DNA of 53,060 nt, taken from positions 1-53,060 of the IMG/VR virus record IMGVR_UViG_3300027554_000056, one strand, 5' to 3'. The translations under genes and the position numbers were made by a program. Positions 1 to 6,787 of the stretch are shown piece after piece. This DNA is from a virus. Each line of letters opens with the position of its first letter. Within the stretch, counting starts at the first letter, position 1. A model generated the notes under the pieces. The model was not told the origin of the DNA, did not search any database, and saw nothing but the letters and a program-made list of their open reading frames with translations.

Positions 1-432
1 CTATGCTGTGCCGGTTGCTGGACGCCATAAGTAGTCGCCACGATCTTCTAGCATTGCTGGCTCGTGTTCAACACATGGGCATTCGTACCCTCGGTATTTA
101 TCTGCGACTGGCATCCAAAAATTACGCACTTTTCCATAAGGCACATGGTTATCTTCCAGCGCGTCATCGGCGGCGAACATTTGCAGTGTTGCGCGAGCAT
201 CGTTAGCAGTGCATCGTCTACCGCCACCGCGAGATACTGAAATATGATGCTCCGGACCTACGTCAATCTCTCCCTTCTCGGGTTCGGCTTTTTCAACTGC
301 AGACAGTACAACTAGCTCTTGTGTGCGGTGCATCCAGACCATAGCCATGCCCAAACCTGTGTTAATCCATCCGTCAAATCGCCACATTGGCATAGCAAGC
401 GGGGTTGGTTGTAATGGTTTTATTATTTCCAT
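1..432 (-). CDS. Hypothetical phage protein (143 aa)
   Basis: Unrecognised protein at the far end of the leftward early operon; its TAG stop is the first codon of the window. The N-terminal half is rich in Trp and Met with beta-strand-like stretches (MPMWRFDGW, then MAMVWMHRTQELVVL), followed by an acidic middle and a C-terminal GYECPCVEHEP segment. I chose the ATG at 432; an upstream TTG at 453 would add seven residues, and neither has a strong ribosome binding site. Position suggests an accessory, non-structural phage gene. No function is assigned. Confidence 0.5.
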   Translation of the reverse strand: MEIIKPLQPTPLAMPMWRFDGWINTGLGMAMVWMHRTQELVVLSAVEKAEPEKGEIDVGPEHHISVSRGGGRRCTANDARATLQMFAADDALEDNHVPYGKVRNFWMPVADKYRGYECPCVEHEPAMLEDRGDYLWRPATGTA

Positions 433-525
433 TTTACTCAGTGGGCCTAGCAACCCTATCGGGATTAAATGATCTGTTTATCAAGCATTGACAGATGAAT
501 CGGCCCTTACGGGTTGATAAGTGAG

Positions 526-969
526 TCATTGCTGTGTCGGTATTCTTTTGCCGAAGAACTCAAGCGCATCGTTGCGATCGCCGACAAACCAGCCAAGTAA
601 GTGAATGTCAGTAACAGTCTCAACGTACTGGGCCATCCAAGCATCTTTCTCCTTGTGCCGAACTACCATCAGAGTGCGGGCGTTTTTCACGTGTAGCCAT
701 TGCTCGTACCAGGACCCGCTATCCTCAAACCAGTTTAAGCCGTTTATCTGAACACCTACGATCTCGGCTATTTTCCAGTAACCACCAGTTGGCCCGCCCT
801 TACAAAATTCGAGTGTAACGTTATCGTTTTTAGTAACTATTGCAGTTTGCCCGGTGCCAACTAAAACATGCCCTTCGCCATCTTCATCGTGCAAAACGAT
901 AGCGTTATCGACAATACCTTTGACAGTCGCATTTTTAGTTGATCCGTATTCCCACGTTCGTTGTTGCAT
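526..969 (-). CDS. Hypothetical phage protein (147 aa)
   Basis: Unrecognised soluble protein. The start is placed at the ATG at 969 because a GGAGAA ribosome site lies just upstream; the frame is open to 1002, but that extension would overlap the upstream small membrane gene. The N-terminal half reads as beta strands (NATVKGIVDNAIVLHDEDG, then GQTAIVTKNDNVTLEF), and the C-terminal half is Trp-rich with a DALEFFGKRIP end. It lies in the leftward early operon between small unknown genes. No function is assigned. Confidence 0.6.
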   Translation of the reverse strand: MQQRTWEYGSTKNATVKGIVDNAIVLHDEDGEGHVLVGTGQTAIVTKNDNVTLEFCKGGPTGGYWKIAEIVGVQINGLNWFEDSGSWYEQWLHVKNARTLMVVRHKEKDAWMAQYVETVTDIHLLGWFVGDRNDALEFFGKRIPTQQ

Positions 970-994
970 GTGATTCTCCGGGGGATGTGTTGGG

Positions 995-1168
995 TTAATC
1001 AAACTCTAGAACTGAGCAATCTTCACGCTTGCCAGTTGTAGAATCGTAAATGCAAATATTAACAACGTCCGGCATTGCTTTCTTTGCGTAGTATCGTCCA
1101 GCATGAGTTGCCGCACCACTAACGAAAAAGAAAGCCAGAGCCAGCGCTGTATATCCTGCAATTTTCAT
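995..1168 (-). CDS. Small membrane or secreted protein (57 aa)
   Basis: A short gene found by reading the minus strand. It starts with ATG at 1168, about six bases after a GAGAA ribosome site, and ends with TAA at 995. Residues 3-20 (IAGYTALALAFFFVSGAA) form one hydrophobic segment, probably an N-terminal membrane anchor or signal peptide. A lysine-rich stretch (GRYYAKKAMPD) and a tail with two cysteines (NICIYDS, REDCSV) follow. It probably sits in the inner membrane with the tail outside the cytoplasm, but the role is unknown. Confidence 0.6.
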   Translation of the reverse strand: MKIAGYTALALAFFFVSGAATHAGRYYAKKAMPDVVNICIYDSTTGKREDCSVLEFD

Positions 1169-1195
1169 AATATTCTCGTAGTGGGGTTGATGACG

Positions 1196-1471
1196 TTAGT
1201 CGTATTTGATTCCTTCGCAGCCATTTTCAATGGCGTGTTCGATAGCAGCATCGATCATATCGGTCACAAGCGTACTGCCGTCTTCACGCTCGCTATTCAA
1301 TGACGTTACCACCTCGGCTGCGTATACCTTTTCGTCTTCGACAACATAAGCAGAGTCCAACCCGCTCCACGTGGGGTGATTTTCAGTCGCGCACTTTAGC
1401 GTTTCTGCATCAAGTGTTATTGACAACACATTGTCTTTAAATGTGCAGCGTAGTGGGTGGCCTTCACTCAT
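1196..1471 (-). CDS. Hypothetical protein (91 aa)
   Basis: Acidic soluble protein in the leftward operon. The ATG at 1471 is preferred because a TGGAGG ribosome site lies eight bases upstream; an ATG two codons earlier is only two bases from that site. The gene overlaps the end of the upstream zinc-ribbon gene by eight bases, which suggests translational coupling. The N-terminus looks like beta strands (PLRCTFKDNVLSITLDAETL) and the C-terminus is a helix (LVTDMIDAAIEHAIENGCEG). Family not recognised. Confidence 0.6.
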   Translation of the reverse strand: MSEGHPLRCTFKDNVLSITLDAETLKCATENHPTWSGLDSAYVVEDEKVYAAEVVTSLNSEREDGSTLVTDMIDAAIEHAIENGCEGIKYD

Positions 1472-1640
1472 CTTCATCGCCTCCACAGTTGTCACAACGG
1501 TGTCCATCTGGACCCCAGCCACCGTGCTTGCTCCAACAGAACGACTCGCCACAGTCTTTGCAGAAACCAGCTTCGGACATATCAAGCGTTTCTTTGCATA
1601 CAGAGCATTCGCCGCCGTATTCGAAGTCCTCTAAGGTCAT
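1464..1640 (-). CDS. Small zinc-ribbon-like protein (58 aa)
   Basis: A short gene starting at ATG 1640 after an AGGAAGAA ribosome site. The protein has three CxxC pairs: C12-x2-C15, C27-x2-C30 and C49-x2-C52, plus C35, with His39 and His47 between, and it ends in an acidic GGDEDE tail. The pattern is that of a treble-clef or zinc-ribbon fold binding one or two zinc ions. It overlaps the next gene downstream by eight bases. Such proteins in phages may bind nucleic acid or protein; the role is not known here. Confidence 0.7.
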   Translation of the reverse strand: MTLEDFEYGGECSVCKETLDMSEAGFCKDCGESFCWSKHGGWGPDGHRCDNCGGDEDE

Positions 1641-1667
1641 GATTGGTTCTTCCTGCTAGTTACCGGG

Positions 1668-1733
1668 CTAATGAGGTAGCTTGCGCAGCTCTTCAACCAG
1701 CTCGACCATCGTGCTTTTTCTTACTCGACTCAT
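1668..1733 (-). CDS. Possible very small protein (21 aa)
   Basis: A short open frame between the HNH gene and the zinc-ribbon gene. It starts with ATG at 1733, preceded by a GGTAAG that could act as a weak ribosome site, and encodes a basic then amphipathic peptide (MSRVRKSTMVELVEELRKLP). The gap it fills would otherwise be empty, and the peptide looks helical. At this length coding is only a possibility. Confidence 0.25.
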   Translation of the reverse strand: MSRVRKSTMVELVEELRKLPH

Positions 1734-1792
1734 TATGCTTACCCGTAGTAGTTAATTGCTTGGTGTACGCTGTCCGAGGACAAGCGCTTCGG

Positions 1793-2431
1793 TTATGCGA
1801 TTTGCTTTCTTGTTGCGCTGCCAATTTTGGCGCGTAGCCGTGCCAGGGTAATTAATGCAACACGTTCTTCGATCGTAGCTTCTCGATAACGTGGCATCGA
1901 TCGGTTATTAAGAGCGACTAACTCAGCTCGCGATAGACATTGATAGTTATCTGGATCACAGCAGTTGTCCGGATCAAGGTCGAGACTCACCAGTACATGT
2001 GCTCTGGGTATCGGTCCTCGGTAGCATTCCCAGGCAACGCGATAGAGCGGCTTCCACAACTTGGGCTCTTCCAACTTAACCCACCATTGTGGGTGTTCGA
2101 TCACTTTGCCTTCGTCGTCGGTCTTTCCGCCTCTCAAACCTACGGAGCCAACCGGTAACGAGCTGGCGGGTTTGGCTCCCTTTTTGTAGCTGGTCTTGTT
2201 CCTATGCGTCAAACCCTTGGTGCCTGTATTCCAGATGACTGCTACCTCGGAGCCTTTACGACCGGTCATGATTCGATGGCGCTTGCAGTAGCTTCTCAAT
2301 GAGTCTTTACTAACACTCATCGAAAAATGCCTATTGAACAACTCAACAAGCACAGCACCGGGGTAGATCGGTCTGTTCTCTCTGCACCATTCTTGAGCGC
2401 CCGAAGGCCAGTCAATTGGTGTGCCCTTAGC
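1793..2431 (-). CDS. HNH homing-type endonuclease (212 aa)
   Basis: Predicted phage HNH nuclease. The C-terminal half carries the HNH_3-like pattern: LYRVAWECYRGPIPRAHVLV, then LDLDPDNCCDPDNYQCLSRAELVALNNR. This is the arrangement of free-standing phage HNH enzymes, although the first His of the motif is replaced (RVAWE where RLVWE or HRLVWE is usual). The N-terminal half has a helix-turn-helix-like stretch (SVSKDSLRSYCKRHRI) likely to recognise DNA. The ATG at 2431 overlaps the stop of the upstream gene (ATGGCTAA). Such enzymes either spread as mobile genes or act in packaging; which applies here cannot be told. Confidence 0.8.
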   Translation of the reverse strand, partial: AKGTPIDWPSGAQEWCRENRPIYPGAVLVELFNRHFSMSVSKDSLRSYCKRHRIMTGRKGSEVAVIWNTGTKGLTHRNKTSYKKGAKPASSLPVGSVGLRGGKTDDEGKVIEHPQWWVKLEEPKLWKPLYRVAWECYRGPIPRAHVLVSLDLDPDNCCDPDNYQCLSRAELVALNNRSMPRYREATIEERVALITLARLRAKIGSATRKQIA

Positions 2432-2672
2432 CATCTGCAGGTGTCTCATCTGAAAGCATTGCCGGCAACACGGCAGCATTAGGTAAAGGTCTGAATTCAT
2501 CCTGATGCTTTTTCGCATCCAATGCGAGCCGGCCATTCTCGATAATCGTTTTACCAACGCCAGTTATTGTTTTAGCGCGTTCAATCTCTGCGCTAAGTTC
2601 ATCACCTTTGGCTTCACCAAGGCGGTTAAGCTGTGCAAACAGTGCAGAATTGAGTGTGGATAGGTTGCTCAT
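2427..2672 (-). CDS. Conserved phage hypothetical protein (81 aa)
   Basis: Small protein of a type often seen in prophage early regions: an opening like MSNLSTLNSALFAQLNRL, then a helical DELSAEIERAKTITGVGKTIIENGRLAL stretch. The ATG at 2672 follows a TGGAGAAA ribosome site and overlaps the methylase stop as ATGA, so the two are probably translated together. It is expected to be a soluble helical protein. I know the look of the family but not its function. Confidence 0.7.
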   Translation of the reverse strand: MSNLSTLNSALFAQLNRLGEAKGDELSAEIERAKTITGVGKTIIENGRLALDAKKHQDEFRPLPNAAVLPAMLSDETPADG

Positions 2673-3508
2673 GAAATTTTCTCCAGAAGATCGTATTGCT
2701 TGGACTGGCCAGCGCATGCAGGATTCAGCCAAATGGTTTCAGTTTTAACTTTGGTTCCTCTGCCTGCAGATATTCTCGATCGACAGTTGTGCTTAGTCCA
2801 TCCGGGAAGTGCATCGTCATAAGTGCCGTCATCGTAACCAGACAACATGACCATGCCTTTTGCTCGAGCTAGATACTCGCAGAGCTCAGTGTGATCGTCA
2901 GCTGTCATTTCATGGCGATACACCAAGCCGCGCATTTCGCGAGTGCTGTGAAGGTAGGGTGGGTCTACGTAGATAAATGCCTCAGGATGATCGTGGACTC
3001 GAATAACGTCGATTGCTGGTAAGCACTCAATAGTGACCCCGGCGAAGCGCTCGCCTGCAGCTTTGAGCCGATCGGGGAATTCAGCCCAGATGGAAGCTGC
3101 GGTACCGTACTTTCTTGAGGAGTCGCTTCGAAAGCCAGTAGATTGTTTTGAAGCACCACCGGAACCAAAACCCATCATTGCCCGAACTGCCACACGCCTA
3201 GCACTTTCTACCTGGTCGAATTCGCATGGCTCATACGCCTTCTCAAACTCCTGCCTCGAGTAGGGGGTGAGCTGCAATTGCTCAATTAGTTGGCCGCGGA
3301 GTTCTCGATCGCGGAGTACTGAAAAGTAATTAACGATCGACCGATCGAGATCGTTGTAAACCTCAGATTCAGATCGCGGCTTTTGGATGAGTACTGCAGC
3401 AGCGCCGCCGAACGGTTCAACATAAATTCTATGCTCAGGAATAAATTGCTCAAGCCAACTATACAATCGCCACTTGCTGCCGTGATAACGCAGTGGTGGT
3501 GCTTTCAC
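2669..3508 (-). CDS. dam: D12-class DNA N6-adenine methyltransferase (279 aa)
   Basis: Transfers a methyl group from S-adenosylmethionine to adenine in DNA. Motif I for cofactor binding is at residues 31-40 (EPFGGAAAVL), the N-terminal RYHGSK box at 7-12, and the catalytic DPPY motif at 182-185. Length fits the D12/Dam class. The start is GTG at 3508, overlapping the integrase stop as GTGA, so it is coupled to int. No partner restriction enzyme is visible, so it is probably an orphan methylase protecting phage DNA or affecting regulation. GATC as target is likely from the family but not proven. Confidence 0.88.
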   Translation of the reverse strand: MKAPPLRYHGSKWRLYSWLEQFIPEHRIYVEPFGGAAAVLIQKPRSESEVYNDLDRSIVNYFSVLRDRELRGQLIEQLQLTPYSRQEFEKAYEPCEFDQVESARRVAVRAMMGFGSGGASKQSTGFRSDSSRKYGTAASIWAEFPDRLKAAGERFAGVTIECLPAIDVIRVHDHPEAFIYVDPPYLHSTREMRGLVYRHEMTADDHTELCEYLARAKGMVMLSGYDDGTYDDALPGWTKHNCRSRISAGRGTKVKTETIWLNPACAGQSKQYDLLEKIS

Positions 3509-4626
3509 GATCTGTCTCGTTTGGATTTAGTGGGTTTTGAAAACATATTGCTAATTCCAGAGTCAGCCTGACGCATCCATTTGGTGTAGTGCTTGAGCAT
3601 CATTTCCATTGAGTGGCCGGCTTGCTCTGATACCTGGAACGGGTTAGCGCCTCCGGACAAGGCGATGCTGATGAATGTATGGCGGGTGCAGTAGGCAACG
3701 CGGTGCCTGATCTCAGCTTTTTTCAATGCGGCATTCCATGCATTGCGTGGTGGCTTGTCGTTGTTAATCTGCTTGCCTCGATGTTCGAACACGAGAACGC
3801 CGGCTAGATAAGTGCTGGCTTTCTGATCACGCAGCCCGGAAATCGATAGCTCGTTTAGCTCAACGAACCGAGGTTTGTATGTTTTTGTTCCCTTTACTTG
3901 TTTTTCAACGTATGCGCGTTCAACTCTGATCAATCCTGAGTTGAAGTCGACGTCGGCCCAGCGTAAGGCGATCAGCTCGCTTGGACGCATGCCAGTGCCA
4001 AAGGCAACACGAAAGTAATTCAGCCACTCAGGCGCGATGTGACGCAGCATCAGGTACATTTCTGATTCATCCATTGGGTCGGGCATTGGGCGCTGCAGTT
4101 TGGCTGCTTTTATTTTGTTGCAGGGATTTATGCTGATTGATTCATAATCTACGGCAAGGTCAAAGATGCCGCGCAAGGGTGTCATCGCATTGTTGAATGT
4201 CTTATTGCTTAGATCAGTGAGCCCGCTATCGGTAATGGCATCATGTATGTCACCGGTGGTGATCGTGCCGATCGGGCGTTCCATAAATAGCGGTAACCAG
4301 TAGTTGTTGATCATCTTGCGATAACCCTTCACTGTGCTGGCGGCTTTGTGTTGCTCCATGGTGGCTATGTATTTTTTGGCCATCACAAAGAAGCTGCCAG
4401 TGTCCTGATTGGCTCGGATACTATTCGGGAAGTAGTCACGGTAAGTGAACAGCCCCATGTCAATTTTCTGGACAATCTCAGCGCGAAGCCGAGCAGCATC
4501 AATCAGACCACTAGGCGTCGGCCGGTGGCCGGTGAACTCATAGACCGGCTTGCCCTCATACTTGAACCAGATGCGGACCTTGTTGCGGAAGATGCTCGCA
4601 CCTGTCGTCTTTGACTTGGTACCCAT
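3505..4626 (-). CDS. int: Tyrosine-family phage integrase (373 aa)
   Basis: Catalyses integration and excision of the prophage. An N-terminal arm-binding region (residues 10-55) is followed by a SAM-like core-binding region (about 75-170) and the catalytic domain. Visible active-site residues are Arg214 (GTGMRPSELIALRW), Tyr312-x-x-Arg315 (AYCTRHTF, with Tyr in the place often held by His), His338 (EQAGHS) and the nucleophile Tyr347 (LKHYTKW). The ATG at 4626 has a GAGG about ten bases upstream. The gene starts inside the xis reading frame and ends in GTGA overlap with the methylase, so no attP lies directly after it. Confidence 0.93.
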   Translation of the reverse strand: MGTKSKTTGASIFRNKVRIWFKYEGKPVYEFTGHRPTPSGLIDAARLRAEIVQKIDMGLFTYRDYFPNSIRANQDTGSFFVMAKKYIATMEQHKAASTVKGYRKMINNYWLPLFMERPIGTITTGDIHDAITDSGLTDLSNKTFNNAMTPLRGIFDLAVDYESISINPCNKIKAAKLQRPMPDPMDESEMYLMLRHIAPEWLNYFRVAFGTGMRPSELIALRWADVDFNSGLIRVERAYVEKQVKGTKTYKPRFVELNELSISGLRDQKASTYLAGVLVFEHRGKQINNDKPPRNAWNAALKKAEIRHRVAYCTRHTFISIALSGGANPFQVSEQAGHSMEMMLKHYTKWMRQADSGISNMFSKPTKSKRDRS

Positions 4627-4808
4627 TTGTTATATGCCTCGACGTTCCACATGACACGTCCGTTCGATGAATTTGCTGGACTTAAATACTCGACACCATC
4701 GGTGACATCACCATTGCGCCGATAGTGTTCGAGTGCATTCGGACTTAAGCCTGTAATGGCTGCCAGCTTTTTTTCAGTAACCCAGCCGGCTATCTGTTCA
4801 ACTTGCAT
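4503..4808 (-). CDS. xis: Excisionase-like protein (101 aa)
   Basis: Probable recombination directionality factor. Residues 1-63 match the DUF1233-type putative excisionase pattern: GWVTEKKLAAITGLSPNALE as a winged-helix DNA-reading segment, then GVEYLSP and VMWNVEAYNKWV. The last 38 residues are low-complexity Ser/Arg-rich because this frame runs 124 bases into int. The ATG at 4808 overlaps the upstream stop (TGATG) and has GGAG seven bases before it. The arrangement xis-int is as in lambda, but the overlap is much longer. Function is inferred from the family pattern and position. Confidence 0.75.
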   Translation of the reverse strand: MQVEQIAGWVTEKKLAAITGLSPNALEHYRRNGDVTDGVEYLSPANSSNGRVMWNVEAYNKWVPSQRRQVRASSATRSASGSSMRASRSMSSPATGRRLVV

Positions 4809-5089
4809 CAATCAACTCCTTTGTAGGTGTCGTACATATCGCGGGTGCCACTAAAATAGAATGCTGGCTCCATAGCGACCTCAACATGGAGTTTTTTGCA
4901 TACCGATGTTTCCTTACAAACCACGTAAATTTCCATTTCACCTTCTTCTAATTCTTCCCTAGTTTTGAGATAAATGCGTGCCGCATCTTTGTGGCTAATG
5001 TCATGCTCAGCAGTAGCGATGCCGTGATCAGAAGGGGCGTCAAGCTCAGTGCCTACACCTTCATCCCATACGTAGTATTCGTTGGCCAT
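4808..5089 (-). CDS. Hypothetical protein (93 aa)
   Basis: Acidic protein directly before xis. It starts with ATG at 5089 after a GAGGATTG ribosome site and stops in TGATG overlap with xis. Features are MANEYYVWDEGVG at the start, a central helix (SHKDAARIYLKTREELEEGEME) and a beta-like tail with two cysteines (IYVVCKETSVCKKLHVEV). I do not recognise the family. Tight coupling to xis and int makes a role in early lytic growth or excision possible but unproven. Confidence 0.65.
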   Translation of the reverse strand: MANEYYVWDEGVGTELDAPSDHGIATAEHDISHKDAARIYLKTREELEEGEMEIYVVCKETSVCKKLHVEVAMEPAFYFSGTRDMYDTYKGVD

Positions 5090-5092
5090 CAA

Positions 5093-5371
5093 TCAATCCT
5101 CGAATGCTCGTTTTTTTTGCGCGGCTGTCAATCCGACAGCATCACAACCAGCTTCAGTAACTATGTAGAACTGATCACCACCTGACAATTCGTTGGGTGT
5201 TCCGATTGGCTTCATCAGCCCAGCGCTAACAAGCCGCGTTACTGCTTCAGTTGTTCCGCAGTAGCGGTTTCTAAAGCCCCATTGACTGCGCTTATAGTGC
5301 GACTCGGCTCCAAGCGAATGTCTTAGCGTATCGAGATCGGACACCTCAATTGCTGGACTAGAGGCGATCAC
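5093..5371 (-). CDS. Conserved phage hypothetical protein (92 aa)
   Basis: Resembles a small protein common in Gram-negative prophages: [21 protein letters not shown], an RY or NHY-like element, then [20 protein letters not shown] and a [14 protein letters not shown] end. The C-terminal half looks like a winged-helix fold. The start is GTG at 5371, overlapping the csrA stop as GTGA. It lies between csrA and the gene before xis in one coupled operon. Function unknown. Confidence 0.7.
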   Translation of the reverse strand: MIASSPAIEVSDLDTLRHSLGAESHYKRSQWGFRNRYCGTTEAVTRLVSAGLMKPIGTPNELSGGDQFYIVTEAGCDAVGLTAAQKKRAFED

Positions 5372-5577
5372 GAATCAATACTCTCAAGCTCTTCGCTCTT
5401 AATTCGATCGAATATCTCTTCGCGATGCACCTTCACATCTGATGGCGCATCGATACCGATTCGAACCTGCTTGCCTTTAACTGAAAGCACAGTGAGCTTT
5501 ATATAGTCACCGATCATGATTGACTCGTTTGGCTTGCGAGTAAGTATCAGTAAGCCGCCAGCTGTATCGTTGCTCAT
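5368..5577 (-). CDS. csrA: CsrA/RsmA-family RNA-binding regulator (69 aa)
   Basis: A phage-encoded homologue of the host carbon storage regulator, which as a dimer binds GGA motifs in mRNA leaders and changes translation or stability. Near-full-length match: [20 protein letters not shown], then [16 protein letters not shown] and [12 protein letters not shown]. The two RNA-contact regions (LILTR near the N-terminus and VHREEI) are intact. It has a seven- to eight-residue N-terminal extension (MSNDTAGG) before the usual start. ATG at 5577 follows GGAAGGG and overlaps the upstream stop as ATGA. It is probably expressed early from PL, so it may reset host mRNA use. Confidence 0.92.
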   Translation of the reverse strand: MSNDTAGGLLILTRKPNESIMIGDYIKLTVLSVKGKQVRIGIDAPSDVKVHREEIFDRIKSEELESIDS

Positions 5578-5891
5578 AAAATCCCTTCCTTTTTTCCGAG
5601 CCAAGTTTGAATCCAGATAGTGATGGTGACTTTCTCATCACAAGCATGTTGAATATCAGTGCGATCGAGCTCACTGAGTAAGACGCGCTCATCGGTAGCA
5701 GCCACAGGGGTGCGACCAAAGGCGTTATTGAAAACGTTACGACTGACTTGCACAGCTTTAAACCCAAGTGGTCCGGTGTTGTGCATTGTTTTTGAGCCAC
5801 TACCTGGTACGTTGGCCAAGATCGAATTGTCGAGCACTCGCTTGATGGTGCATTCCATCGGGTGCCACTTCTTTCCGAGATTGCGGCTCAT
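5574..5891 (-). CDS. Hypothetical protein (105 aa)
   Basis: Unrecognised protein directly before csrA. It begins with ATG at 5891 (ATGA overlap with the preceding gene) and ends in ATGA overlap with csrA. The sequence has a basic start ([20 protein letters not shown]), a Gly/Ser loop ([18 protein letters not shown]), an acidic helix ([17 protein letters not shown]) and a hydrophobic beta end ([12 protein letters not shown]). It is likely an early accessory protein co-translated with CsrA. No function assigned. Confidence 0.6.
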   Translation of the reverse strand: MSRNLGKKWHPMECTIKRVLDNSILANVPGSGSKTMHNTGPLGFKAVQVSRNVFNNAFGRTPVAATDERVLLSELDRTDIQHACDEKVTITIWIQTWLGKKEGIL

Positions 5892-6145
5892 TCGATCACC
5901 TTCAATGATTCAGGGCGTACGAATCGAATGACTGAATTGAGTGCGTTGTCGAGTTGGATGCCGTACGAAATCCACAGAGGCTCTGACACACCTGAACCAT
6001 GGAAAGTGACGGACTCAACTATTGCCTTGATAGTTTGATCATCGTTGCCGTGCTCGACTTGCTGGCCAATCATGGCCATGGCCTTATCGATCTCACCTCG
6101 ATCAGAGTTCTCAATGAAGTCCATAGCAATCTGCGTCGGACTCAT
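5888..6145 (-). CDS. Hypothetical protein (85 aa)
   Basis: Second gene of the leftward operon. The ATG at 6145 is chosen because it overlaps the stop of the first gene as ATGA; the frame is open further upstream but inside that gene. A weak GGCAGG lies before it. The N-terminus is helical and acidic (MSPTQIAMDFIENSDRGEID) and the second half contains IKAIVESVTFHGSGVSEP and a hydrophobic FVRPESL end. Family unknown. Confidence 0.6.
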   Translation of the reverse strand: MSPTQIAMDFIENSDRGEIDKAMAMIGQQVEHGNDDQTIKAIVESVTFHGSGVSEPLWISYGIQLDNALNSVIRFVRPESLKVIE

Positions 6146-6333
6146 GCACCTGCCACCGCACCAATGAGCTCCAATGGCCATGGCGCACGACCACGAGCTT
6201 TCTTGCGCACGATCCTGCATCTGAGGTGCTGATAGATGACCGACTGAATCAGCCAGTGGTTGATTGCCTTGTCTGCAGCTGAGTCGCCGCGACTGATGTG
6301 CTTGGTTGTGAGATTTTCTGAGTAGTTTTTCAT
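6142..6333 (-). CDS. First gene of the leftward operon, basic protein (63 aa)
   Basis: The first gene downstream of the proposed PL promoter. ATG at 6333 is preceded by TGGAGC. The protein is basic, with a HLRCRIVRKKARGRAPWPLE stretch at residues 37-56. This position is where N-type antiterminators lie in lambdoid phages, and a short Arg-rich RNA-binding segment would fit, but the sequence does not otherwise look like a known N protein and no clear boxB was found. I therefore call it hypothetical. Confidence 0.6.
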   Translation of the reverse strand: MKNYSENLTTKHISRGDSAADKAINHWLIQSVIYQHLRCRIVRKKARGRAPWPLELIGAVAGA

Positions 6334-6372
6334 TGCTATTGCTCCAGTGTTGTACCTGATCACTTGAACAGA

Positions 6373-6401
6373 AGAATAGTACATAACTATTTTCAATGCA
6401 A
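6373..6401 (-). promoter_or_regulatory. Proposed leftward early promoter PL
   Basis: On the minus strand, TTGCAT (6401-6396), a 17-base spacer and TATTCT (6378-6373) form a sigma70-type promoter reading leftwards. It would give a leader of about 33 bases before the ATG at 6333. Its -35 box and spacing are the same as those of the rightward promoter near 7517. Operator OL1 covers the -10 box and spacer, and OL2 abuts the -35 box. Confidence 0.65.
6376..6390. promoter_or_regulatory. Operator OL1
   Basis: The 15-base site ATAGTACATAACTAT has half-sites ATAGTA and AACTAT around a 3-base centre. It shares the ATAGTA-N3-TACTAT consensus with the other five sites and covers the PL spacer and the end of the -10 box. 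Confidence 0.65.
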
Positions 6402-6415
6402 TAGTAACAAGCTAA
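6401..6415. promoter_or_regulatory. Operator OL2
   Basis: ATAGTAACAAGCTAA has one perfect half-site (ATAGTA) and one degenerate half-site. Its centre is 25 bases from the OL1 centre, the same spacing as OR1 to OR2, and it lies at the upstream edge of the PL -35 box. Confidence 0.6.
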
Positions 6416-6419
6416 TAAA

Positions 6420-6434
6420 ATAGTAAAAAACTAA
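6420..6434. promoter_or_regulatory. Operator OL3
   Basis: ATAGTAAAAAACTAA, with one perfect half-site. Its centre is 19 bases from that of OL2, matching the 20 bases between OR2 and OR3. It is the weakest of the three by match and lies upstream of PL. Confidence 0.55.
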
Positions 6435-6481
6435 TATTATTTTTCCGTTTACACTGAGGCTTGAATAATGGAGGTATTTAA

Positions 6482-6787
6482 GTGCAGAAGAAATCACAGT
6501 TTTACGCGGCAGCTTTTACCCTTTTTTTTGGACCGCTCGGTTTGTTTTACATTAGCGTTAGCCAGGCGTTTTTAGCAATTGCGTTGTCGATACCTGTATT
6601 GTTTTGGGCAGCTGCTGCATCTCATACTGGCTCCACTGTGCTAATTGTTTTCTGGCTAGTCTTGATTGCCGTCGCGGTCAGTATGACGCGCAAGCACAAC
6701 AGAATAGTTATGGAGAAAGAAGATCTAGATGAGCGCCGGCATCAGGAGGTTGTTAATGCGGCGCGTGGAGGCGTTAGGGGCCGATAA
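6482..6787 (+). CDS. Small membrane protein between OL and the repressor gene (101 aa)
   Basis: GTG start at 6482 with a strong GGAGG upstream. Residues 4-30 (SQFYAAAFTLFFGPLGLFYI and on) and 32-66 contain two or three hydrophobic segments; the first resembles TM2-domain proteins with the FFGPLGLFY hairpin. A charged C-terminal tail follows. It converges with the repressor gene and overlaps its end by 14 bases. Genes in this place in lambdoid prophages are often expressed during lysogeny, for example in superinfection exclusion; that role is inference from position. Confidence 0.65.
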   Translation: MQKKSQFYAAAFTLFFGPLGLFYISVSQAFLAIALSIPVLFWAAAASHTGSTVLIVFWLVLIAVAVSMTRKHNRIVMEKEDLDERRHQEVVNAARGGVRGR

